From positions 1-51,422 of the forward strand of contig JAAYQW010000006.1 of the NCBI GenBank assembly GCA_012519115.1: a DNA stretch of 51,422 nt. Direction: 5' to 3'. The number at the start of each line of letters is the position of its first letter. Position 1 is the first letter of the stretch. A program made the translations under genes and the position numbers. Of the stretch, positions 24,956-32,123 are shown piece by piece. The notes below the pieces were generated by a model. That model did no database searches. It had not been told where the DNA came from and was given only the letters and a program-made list of their open reading frames with translations. This DNA is from Spirochaetales bacterium (GTDB lineage Bacteria; Spirochaetota; Spirochaetia; Sphaerochaetales; Sphaerochaetaceae).

Positions 24956-26788
24956 ATGATAGCAGAGATGAAAAAGACTTATATCGTGGTGCAGCGATCC
25001 AAAACAAAAGCGATGTTGAAGAACCTCCGCAAAGCAGGGGTATTGCATGTCAGTACCGCCGCAAAAGCATTCGAGGGTTCACAAAAACAAGAAATTGAAG
25101 ACGTAAAGAAAGTCATTTCCGTGTTGCAGGAATTGATCGACAAGAAACAGTCGGTCAAACAAAAAACCTTGAGCAGAAGCGAGGTCGCGGAAACAACCGC
25201 CTATCTGATATCGCTGCTCAAGAAACAAAACGAATTGATTCAAGAGCGTGATCATGATTCACTTTCCGCCGCCAGTCTGCTGCCATGGGGCGATTTTGAT
25301 CCCGAGGAGCTTGCCTGGTTGAGACGGGAAGGGTTTGAACTGTTCTTCTATACGATCGACAAGAAAGATCTGGCCAATCTTGATGAGGAACAGGTCTACT
25401 ATGAAGTGTCCTATCAAGGACCGGTGAAAGCGATCGTGACGATTGGAGAGCAGCTCGATCCTTCGACCGGGGCGGTCGCGGTAACGTTTGCCAAAGGGCG
25501 GCTTTCCGATCTTCAAAGATCGATCGATCGTGCAAATAAGGATCTTGAAGAGATCGATGCCCGACTAAAGGCAAGTCTTGCGTATCTTGATGCGTTGAAA
25601 CACTACCAGAGTGTTCTGGAGATGAGAACGCGCTTTGAAGAAGTTGAAGCGTCCCTTGTCGATGAAGAAGAGCTTTCATACCTGGTGGGATATCTGCCGG
25701 CAAAGGAAGAAGAGCAGTTTACCCGTTTGGCAAAGAAGAATGGATGGGCGTATCTCCTTGAAGAGATCAGCGAAGACGATGAAGATGTGCCGACTCTTAT
25801 CGAATACAGGAAGGGCTTTGGAATCATCAAGCCGGTGTTTGATATCCTCGGAACGGTACCGGGTTACCGGGAGTATGATATTTCAACGTGGTTCCTTCTT
25901 TTCTTCACCCTCTTTTTTGCGATGATCATCGGAGATGCCGGCTATGGCCTGATTTTCCTGATTGTCGGTATCTCGATTCATATCTCATCAAAGAAGGCGA
26001 ATACCTTGGTGATGCTCATCTATGTGCTCTCGCTCGCCACGATACTCTGGGGTTCGCTCACCGGAACGTGGTTCGGTTCAATTGAAATCCTTCAGAGCAT
26101 TCCGTTCTTGCAGAAGCTGGTGATCCCTCAGATTTCAAACTACCCCGAACTGTTTGGAATCGAAGCGATCACTGCCCAGAATACCGTGATGAAATTCACT
26201 TTCATCATCGGAACCGTCCAGCTTTCCTTGGCATGCATCATCAATGTGGTTCTTAAGGCAAGAAACAAAGATCTCAGCCTGGTGGCGGATTTCAGTTGGC
26301 TCATCTCGCTCCTGGCGCTTTATTACATCGTCCTGTTGCTCGTCATCGGAGCGGATGTGAATATCAAGGCGCTCTTTGTCATAATCGGAATCGCCTTCGT
26401 GATGATTCTGCTCTTCGGGGCTCAGGGACCGGGGGTATCGTTTGTTCAAGGGGTAAAGAGTGGCCTGGCCGGTTTCTTCACCACGTTTTTGGACACGATC
26501 AGCGCGTTCAGCAACATCATGAGCTATATCCGCCTCTTTGCAGTCGGAATGGCATCGATTGCGATCGCCCAATCCTTCAACGCGATGGCTGGCGGAATGC
26601 TCAAGGGATTTGCGCTTCCGGCGGGAATCATAATATTGGTTGTCGGCCATGGACTTAATTTGGTCATGGGTCTGCTCAGCGTCATGGTTCACGGCGTACG
26701 CCTCAATCTGTTGGAATTTTCCGGGCAGCTCGGGATGGAGTGGACCGGGATTCAATATCAACCGTTTGCAGAAACGGTCGAAGAATAA
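24956..26788 (+). CDS. atpI: V-type ATPase subunit I/a (membrane stator)
   Basis: The 610-residue protein combines an N-terminal cytoplasmic half with coiled coils (about residues 40-250) and a membrane half with seven to eight helices beginning at FLLFFTLFFAMIIGDAGYGL (about residue 315). It supplies the half channels through which ions reach the proteolipid ring. The essential arginine is probably in MSYIRLFAVGMA (about residue 525). GGAG six bases before ATG 24956 fixes the start; the second ATG (24968) is less well placed. Next, after 39 bases, is atpK. Confidence 0.9.
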   Translation: MIAEMKKTYIVVQRSKTKAMLKNLRKAGVLHVSTAAKAFEGSQKQEIEDVKKVISVLQELIDKKQSVKQKTLSRSEVAETTAYLISLLKKQNELIQERDHDSLSAASLLPWGDFDPEELAWLRREGFELFFYTIDKKDLANLDEEQVYYEVSYQGPVKAIVTIGEQLDPSTGAVAVTFAKGRLSDLQRSIDRANKDLEEIDARLKASLAYLDALKHYQSVLEMRTRFEEVEASLVDEEELSYLVGYLPAKEEEQFTRLAKKNGWAYLLEEISEDDEDVPTLIEYRKGFGIIKPVFDILGTVPGYREYDISTWFLLFFTLFFAMIIGDAGYGLIFLIVGISIHISSKKANTLVMLIYVLSLATILWGSLTGTWFGSIEILQSIPFLQKLVIPQISNYPELFGIEAITAQNTVMKFTFIIGTVQLSLACIINVVLKARNKDLSLVADFSWLISLLALYYIVLLLVIGADVNIKALFVIIGIAFVMILLFGAQGPGVSFVQGVKSGLAGFFTTFLDTISAFSNIMSYIRLFAVGMASIAIAQSFNAMAGGMLKGFALPAGIIILVVGHGLNLVMGLLSVMVHGVRLNLLEFSGQLGMEWTGIQYQPFAETVEE

Positions 26789-26827
26789 TTACCTCACCGT
26801 TGTTTGGAACAACACAAGGAGAACGAG

Positions 26828-27265
26828 ATGGTTAATATGGAATTTATCGGAATGGCAGCGGCTTTAGCCCTTTCTGCTACTGGATCCGGCATGGGTGCCG
26901 GAGTCGCCTCCATGGCTGCGATCGGCGGCTGGAAGAAGTGTTATGTCGAGAATAAGCCGGCTCCCTTCATCATGATCGCGTTCGCCGGTGCTCCGTTGAC
27001 TCAGACGATTTACGGCTTCCTTTTGATGAACTTCATCGCAAGTGCAATTGCCGCCGGTGTCTCCGCCACATTGTCTTTGTCTGTCGGTGTTCTTGGAGGG
27101 TTTGCGATCGGTCTTTCCGCATATATGCAGGGACGCGCTTCAGCAGCGGCGTGTGACGCTCTTGCCGAAACCGGAAAGGGAACCGCAAACTACTTCATTG
27201 TAATCGGCATCATCGAAACGGTTGCACTCTTTACCCTTGTCCTCAGCTTGCTTGCGTTGCAATAA
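26828..27265 (+). CDS. atpK: V-type ATPase proteolipid subunit K (c-ring)
   Basis: 145 residues with four membrane helices, a duplicated double-hairpin proteolipid. The first hairpin ends AFAGAPLTQTIYGFLL, with Gln where a carboxylate could be; the second carries IVIGIIETVALFTLV, with the ion-binding Glu at about residue 130. One carboxylate per four helices is the pattern of V-type rings and favours ATP-driven pumping. LTQTIYG and Glu in ET could also support Na+ binding, but ion choice cannot be read safely. AAGGAG precedes ATG 26828; the frame upstream to 26804 lies over the ribosome-binding site. Last gene of the operon. Confidence 0.9.
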   Translation: MVNMEFIGMAAALALSATGSGMGAGVASMAAIGGWKKCYVENKPAPFIMIAFAGAPLTQTIYGFLLMNFIASAIAAGVSATLSLSVGVLGGFAIGLSAYMQGRASAAACDALAETGKGTANYFIVIGIIETVALFTLVLSLLALQ

Positions 27266-27291
27266 CCTTTTTTGGCCGAACAACGGGAATC

Positions 27292-27320
27292 AAGCGGACA
27301 TCAATGCGATGTCCGCTTTT
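27292..27320 (+). terminator. Terminator of the V-ATPase operon, inside the 3' end of ogt
   Basis: A perfect 11-bp stem AAGCGGACATC (27292-27302) / GATGTCCGCTT (27308-27318) with loop AATGC, followed by TT. It sits 27 bases after the atpK stop. Positions 27301-27318 are at the same time the last six codons and stop of the convergent ogt gene, so one hairpin is also protein-coding. On the minus strand no T-tract follows. Confidence 0.8.
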
Positions 27321-27756
27321 CAAATGCCAACAGCCATGCTTTTTTATCCAAGCCGCCGCCGTAGCCGACCAGCTTTCCGTTTTTGCCAATCACCCGGTGG
27401 CAGGGGATGATGATGGCGACCGGGTTTTTATTGTTGGCTCCCCCGACGGCCCGGACCGCTTTGATATTTCCGATGATTCGAGCGATATCCCGGTAGGAAC
27501 ATGTTTCGCCGTAGGGGATCGTTTGAAGCGCCTGCCATACCTTCATTTGAAACTCCGTTCCCACGGTACGAAGCGGCAGGTTGAACTCGATGAGAGCATG
27601 ACGAAAATATGCGTCCATCTGCCTGATCGCTTCTTTGAGCAATGGGGTGGAAGAGGTTTCCGTTCGATCGCCAAATCCTACTTCGATGAGGTTTTCATCC
27701 TCTTCGATGAAATGCATCGGACCGAGCGGGCTTTGATAGAGTGCCGTCGCCTTCAT
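27301..27756 (-). CDS. ogt: Methylated-DNA--protein-cysteine methyltransferase
   Basis: Ogt takes the alkyl group from O6-alkylguanine onto its own cysteine in a suicide reaction. The 151-residue protein has an N-terminal Ada-like fold and the DNA-binding C-terminal half: FQMKVWQALQTIPYGETCSYRDIAR, GANNKNPVAIIIPCHRVIG (acceptor Cys about residue 118, PCHRV), GGLDKKAWLLAFEK. Start options are ATG 27756, GTG 27774 and TTG 27777; only ATG 27756 matches the family N-terminus, and the promoter places +1 exactly there. No Shine-Dalgarno. Its 3' end overlaps the V-ATPase terminator. Confidence 0.93.
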   Translation of the reverse strand: MKATALYQSPLGPMHFIEEDENLIEVGFGDRTETSSTPLLKEAIRQMDAYFRHALIEFNLPLRTVGTEFQMKVWQALQTIPYGETCSYRDIARIIGNIKAVRAVGGANNKNPVAIIIPCHRVIGKNGKLVGYGGGLDKKAWLLAFEKRTSH

Positions 27757-27762
27757 GAAGAC

Positions 27763-27814
27763 AGGGTAATTCACCAACGATACCCTTGCAATAGAACGGC
27801 ACAGACTTTACGGT
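27763..27814. promoter_or_regulatory. Symmetric divergent leaderless promoter with shared palindromic -35
   Basis: The palindrome TTGCAA (27786-27791) is -35 for both strands. Plus: 17-base spacer, TACGGT (27809-27814), six bases, ATG 27821. Minus: 17-base spacer, TACCCT (27768-27763), six bases, ATG 27756. Both starts fall on the A of ATG. The two start codons are each 32.5 bases from the centre of the palindrome (27788.5). Confidence 0.7.
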
Positions 27815-27820
27815 ACAACT

Positions 27821-28177
27821 ATGATTTACGATACGCTTGATTCGCTTGCCCGCTACACTCATCTCTTTGGGATGACCAAGCCGGTCTATGAAACGATCCA
27901 TCCAAAGCCCTTTGATGGAATGTTTATCGCTCACAGCCACTATGCAACGATCTTTCTTGTCAAAGAAGGAGAGATTCTCGTCTGTTCGACTCACGCCCAG
28001 CAGCCGAGCACTTTTGTTCGGGATATCAACGGGTTCGTACACCTTGAATCGAGCGGAATCACCTCGACGGCCCGAGTGGACAGCGATCACTTCATCTTCT
28101 TTTCCCCCTATGAGCCCTATGCCTTGATCGCGGAAAAACAAGCGGATGTCGCCCGCCTGCTCGTTGAAGTACGATAA
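27821..28177 (+). CDS. Divergent YhcH/YjgK/YiaL-family protein
   Basis: 118 residues. MIYDTLDSLARY at the start is the hallmark of the YhcH/YjgK/YiaL (DUF386) cupin-like family, and later parts fit loosely: FIAHSHYATIFLVKEGEIL (family: EAHRKYIDIQYVLEGEE) and VDSDHFIFFSPYEPYALI (family: GxFAIFFPxDxHxP). The usual length is about 150, so this one is short. Characterised relatives bind metal and act in sialic-acid or sugar metabolism; no sugar genes surround it here. The expected +1 is the A of its ATG (27821) and there is no Shine-Dalgarno. A small hairpin CTACAC-N4-GTGTAG follows the stop but lacks a T-tract. Confidence 0.6.
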   Translation: MIYDTLDSLARYTHLFGMTKPVYETIHPKPFDGMFIAHSHYATIFLVKEGEILVCSTHAQQPSTFVRDINGFVHLESSGITSTARVDSDHFIFFSPYEPYALIAEKQADVARLLVEVR

Positions 28178-28249
28178 GCTACACAAGCGTGTAGTATCAC
28201 TATCCAAAACGCCAAACCTTTAGTACACTCAATTCAAGGAGAATACCCG

Positions 28250-29296
28250 ATGAATGACGTTCACCTTGTCCACATAGGAAATCAGACGATCGGGAAGGGC
28301 AAACCCATTCTCGTCCAAACGATGTATGATGATTCTTTGCCAATCGATCGGAAGAGTGCCGAAGAGCTTCTTATTCGAATCGGCAAGCTGAATATGATGG
28401 GCTGCGACATCATTCGCTTCAGCTACCCCTCGAAGAATGACCATGCGGTCTTCAAATATCTTTGCAAGTCGTCCCCGATACCGATCGTCGCGGATATCCA
28501 CTTCGATCATACCCTTGCTCTCGATGCGATCGAAGCGGGAGCCCATAAGATTCGAATCAACCCGGGAACTATCGGAGCCAGATGGAAAGTCGACGAGGTG
28601 GTCCGAGCGGCGAAGGACCATGACATCGCGATCCGAATCGGACTGAACAGCGGTTCCCTGCCACGTAAAGAAGCATCTTCGCCGGCCAAGCTGATGAGCG
28701 ATACCGCCTTGGAGTATCTCGACTGGTTTGAACGCCTCAGCTTCACCAACACGGTGATTTCATTGAAGGGAAGCGATACCGATCTGACGATCGAGGCCAA
28801 TCGGCTCTTCGCCAAAGAAAGCTCCTATCCGATTCACCTCGGGGTTACTGAAGCGGGATCGGTCATCTCGGCGGTGACACGTTCGACATGGGCGCTCGGT
28901 ACGCTGTTGAGCGAGGGGATCGGAAACACGCTGCGGATCTCCATCACCGGCGAAATCGAAACGGAGATTCAAGCGGGTGTCGAGCTGCTGAGAACGCTCG
29001 GCCTGAGAAAAAAAGGAATCAGAGTCGTTTCCTGCCCCCGGTGCGGCCGCCACACCTTCGATACGATGGGGTTTCTCGCATCGGTGGAGGAGGAGCTCCT
29101 CACGATCGACAAGGATCTGACCGTGGCGATCATGGGCTGTCAGGTAAACGGACCCGGGGAAGCGAAAGCGGCGGATGTGGCGGTCGCCGGAATCGGCAAC
29201 GCGATCTTCCTCTATGAAAAAGGTGTGCTCAGCAAGAAAGTGAAAACTGAAGAAGCGAAAGACGCCTTGTTGGAAACGATTCGAAATGCAGAATAA
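28250..29296 (+). CDS. ispG: 4-hydroxy-3-methylbut-2-enyl diphosphate synthase (IspG/GcpE)
   Basis: IspG reduces MEcPP to HMBPP in the non-mevalonate isoprenoid route, using a [4Fe-4S] cluster. The 348-residue protein has a TIM-barrel N-terminal domain (PILVQTMYDDSL, VADIHFDHTLALDAIEAGAHKIRINPGTIG) and a cluster domain with SCPRCGR and MGCQVNGPGEA (three cysteine ligands plus Glu). The family form without the long plant-type insert is seen. AAGGAGAA lies before ATG 28250. It overlaps uvrA by 11 bases. Confidence 0.94.
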   Translation: MNDVHLVHIGNQTIGKGKPILVQTMYDDSLPIDRKSAEELLIRIGKLNMMGCDIIRFSYPSKNDHAVFKYLCKSSPIPIVADIHFDHTLALDAIEAGAHKIRINPGTIGARWKVDEVVRAAKDHDIAIRIGLNSGSLPRKEASSPAKLMSDTALEYLDWFERLSFTNTVISLKGSDTDLTIEANRLFAKESSYPIHLGVTEAGSVISAVTRSTWALGTLLSEGIGNTLRISITGEIETEIQAGVELLRTLGLRKKGIRVVSCPRCGRHTFDTMGFLASVEEELLTIDKDLTVAIMGCQVNGPGEAKAADVAVAGIGNAIFLYEKGVLSKKVKTEEAKDALLETIRNAE

Positions 29297-32123
29297 ACTA
29301 GTCATCAGAGGGGCTCGAGAACATAATTTAAAGAATATCGACCTCACCCTTACGAAAAACCGGTTGATCGTCATCAGCGGACTCTCCGGAAGCGGAAAGT
29401 CCTCATTGGCATTTGATACGATCTTTGCCGAAGGACAGCGCCGATATGTCGAATCGCTCTCCTCCTACGCCCGGATGTTCCTCGATAAGATGGACAAGCC
29501 GGACGTAGATTACATGGAGGGTCTCTCCCCGGCGATCGCAATCGAGCAACGCTCCACACAGCGCAATCCCCGTTCGACCGTCGGCACGGTTACGGAAATC
29601 TACGATTATTTCCGGCTTCTCTGGGCACGGGTCGGGATCCCGCACTGTCATGTATGTCACCGGGAGATCAGCGAGATGAGCGTCGATCAGATCATCGATG
29701 CGATCTTCAAAGCGAAAGAGCATAGCCGTATCATCGTCAGCAGCCCGGTGGCGATCGGAAAAAAGGGGGAGTTCAAGAAAGTCTTTGAAGATGCCAAGGC
29801 TCAGGGGTATCATCGGATCGTCGTCGACGGCGAGCAGATCGATCTGGAAAACGGCATCCCCTCCCTCGACAAGCAGATCAAGCATTCAATCGACATCATC
29901 GTCGACCGATTGATTCTCTCCGGCGATATTCGGACCCGCTTGGCCTCTTCGATCGAAACAGCGATTGAAATGGCGCAAGGGTTGGTGAAAATCACCTTCC
30001 TCGGTGAAGGAGGCTCTTCCCATGAAGAGATCTACAGCGAACGGAACAGCTGCCCCCACTGCGGCATCACGCTGCCGGAGCTTGAACCGCGCCTCTTCTC
30101 CTTCAACAATCCGTTCGGAGCATGCAGTGAATGCAACGGCTTGGGGTTTAAAACGGAGTTCGACCCCGATCTCATCATTCCTGATTACAACAAGAGTTTT
30201 AATGAAGGGGCGATCGCCACGATGAACCCCGATGCCCAATGGAGCCGCAGTCAGTTTTCCGCTCTGGCGAAACACATCGGCATCACCTTGGATACACCGT
30301 TCAGCGAACTGAATGAGAAGCAGCTTCATGCGATTCTCTGGGGAACGGAGGAGCAGGTGATGGTCGAGTATGTGCGGGATAAAGGCAATCGGACGATTCA
30401 CGTGGCCAAACCGTATCCTGGAGTGATTCCCGATCTCCAGCGCCGATACTATGAAACGCCCAGCATGCATATCCGCACATGGATGAACGGCTTTCAGACA
30501 ACCAACGTATGCCCCGCCTGCAAAGGGGAGCGATTGCGGCCGGAAGCGCTGGCGGTAACGGTTCAAGGACTCTCCATCATGGAGGCGACCCGTCAAAGCG
30601 TCGCCCGGGCCAAAGAGTTTTTTGACCACATCTCCCTCAGCGAAAGTCAAACTATCATTGCCGCTCAGGTGTTGAAGGAGATCCGATCACGTTTGCTCTT
30701 TCTTCGGGACGTGGGGCTGACCTATCTTACCCTCGACCGTCAAAGCGCGACCCTCAGCGGAGGGGAAGCCCAGCGGATTCGCTTGGCTACGCAAATCGGA
30801 TCGGCGCTCAGCGGAGTTCTGTACGTGTTGGATGAACCCTCGATCGGTCTTCATCAGCGGGATAATCAAAAACTGATCGACACCCTGAAGCGCTTGAGGG
30901 ATCTGGGCAACACCGTGCTGGTCGTCGAGCATGACGAGGCGACGATTCGCGAAGCCGATTGGGTCGTCGACCTCGGTCCGGGTGCCGGAATCCATGGCGG
31001 AAGAATCATCGCCCAGGGGACGCCCCAAGAGATCGAAGCGAACCCCGCCTCGATCACCGGCCGATATCTCAGCGGTTCCCTGGTGATTGAAATTCCCAAA
31101 GAACGAAGAAACGGAAACGGAGCGATTCTTCGCATCGGCGGGGCGAACAAGAACAATCTTAAACACATCGACGTGGATATTCCGTTAGGAAAACTGGTGG
31201 TGTTCACCGGTGTTTCAGGAAGCGGCAAATCCTCTTTGCTCAATGAAGTCCTTCTGCCTGCGGTCAGAAGGACGTTGGCCAGAAAACAGCCGAACTACAA
31301 AGGGTTTTCCTCGATCAGCGGAGTTGAACACATCGACAAGGCGATCAACATCGACCAGACTCCGATCGGTCGAACTCCCCGGAGCAATCCGGCGACCTAC
31401 GTAGGCTTGTTTACCCCAATTCGTGAGCTGTTCGCTTCGCTGCCGGAATCTCGGGCCCGCGGGTATAAGAGCGGCCGCTTTTCCTTCAACGTTCCCGGCG
31501 GGCGCTGCGAAAACTGTAAAGGGGATGGAACGTTGAAGATTGAAATGAACTTCCTTCCTGATGTGTATGTTACCTGTGATGTGTGCCACGGCAAGCGCTT
31601 CAACAAAGAAACGCTGACGGTCCGCTACAAGGGCAGGAACATCCATGACGTACTGGAGATGTCGATGGGGGAGGCCGCGGAGTTCTTCAGCGCTATTCCT
31701 AAAATAAAGCGAAAAATCGATACGGTGAACAGTGTCGGATTGGAATACATAAAACTCGGCCAGAGCGCCCTCACGCTCTCCGGAGGCGAGGCCCAACGGG
31801 TAAAGCTTTCCTTGGAGCTCTCAAAGGTATCCACCGGTAAAACCCTGTATGTACTTGATGAGCCGACGACCGGTCTGCACTTTGCCGACGTGAAGAAGCT
31901 CATGGAGGTTTTGAACCGGTTGGTCGATCAGGGAAATACGGTTCTGCTGATCGAGCACAACCTTGATGTAATCGCCCAAGCCGATCATATAATCGATCTG
32001 GGACCCGAAGGTGGGGATGGGGGAGGAATGGTGGTCGCCACCGGGACGCCGGAGCAGCTTGCCCTATGCAAGGACTCTTACACGGGGTATTATCTTGCTC
32101 AGATGTTCCATGAAAAAGACTAA
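29286..32123 (+). CDS. uvrA: Excinuclease ABC subunit A
   Basis: UvrA finds helix-distorting lesions and loads UvrB in nucleotide excision repair. The 945-residue protein has two ABC ATPase modules: Walker A SGLSGSGKSSLAFDT (about residue 31) and FTGVSGSGKSSLLNE (about residue 645); signatures LSGGEAQRIRLATQIG and LSGGEAQRVKLSLELS; Walker B LYVLDEPSIGLHQRD and LYVLDEPTTGLHFAD; and zinc fingers CPHC...CSEC and CENCKGDG...CDVCHG. Length and order are standard. ATG 29286 is within ispG, without a clear Shine-Dalgarno, so translation is likely coupled. Confidence 0.97.
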   Translation: MQNKLVIRGAREHNLKNIDLTLTKNRLIVISGLSGSGKSSLAFDTIFAEGQRRYVESLSSYARMFLDKMDKPDVDYMEGLSPAIAIEQRSTQRNPRSTVGTVTEIYDYFRLLWARVGIPHCHVCHREISEMSVDQIIDAIFKAKEHSRIIVSSPVAIGKKGEFKKVFEDAKAQGYHRIVVDGEQIDLENGIPSLDKQIKHSIDIIVDRLILSGDIRTRLASSIETAIEMAQGLVKITFLGEGGSSHEEIYSERNSCPHCGITLPELEPRLFSFNNPFGACSECNGLGFKTEFDPDLIIPDYNKSFNEGAIATMNPDAQWSRSQFSALAKHIGITLDTPFSELNEKQLHAILWGTEEQVMVEYVRDKGNRTIHVAKPYPGVIPDLQRRYYETPSMHIRTWMNGFQTTNVCPACKGERLRPEALAVTVQGLSIMEATRQSVARAKEFFDHISLSESQTIIAAQVLKEIRSRLLFLRDVGLTYLTLDRQSATLSGGEAQRIRLATQIGSALSGVLYVLDEPSIGLHQRDNQKLIDTLKRLRDLGNTVLVVEHDEATIREADWVVDLGPGAGIHGGRIIAQGTPQEIEANPASITGRYLSGSLVIEIPKERRNGNGAILRIGGANKNNLKHIDVDIPLGKLVVFTGVSGSGKSSLLNEVLLPAVRRTLARKQPNYKGFSSISGVEHIDKAINIDQTPIGRTPRSNPATYVGLFTPIRELFASLPESRARGYKSGRFSFNVPGGRCENCKGDGTLKIEMNFLPDVYVTCDVCHGKRFNKETLTVRYKGRNIHDVLEMSMGEAAEFFSAIPKIKRKIDTVNSVGLEYIKLGQSALTLSGGEAQRVKLSLELSKVSTGKTLYVLDEPTTGLHFADVKKLMEVLNRLVDQGNTVLLIEHNLDVIAQADHIIDLGPEGGDGGGMVVATGTPEQLALCKDSYTGYYLAQMFHEKD

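Noticed and set aside
23854-24957. Long open frame antisense to atpB-atpD (about 367 codons)
   Set aside because: It lies opposite well-matched V-ATPase genes, has no recognisable motifs and no ribosome-binding site; it mirrors codon bias of the real genes.
28182-28197. Terminator after the YhcH-like gene (CTACAC-N4-GTGTAG)
   Set aside because: The stem is only six pairs and no T-tract follows, so I do not count it as a terminator.
32011-32109. Upstream start for the LptD-like protein
   Set aside because: It would place 33 residues inside uvrA before the signal peptide; ATG 32110 gives a proper exported N-terminus.
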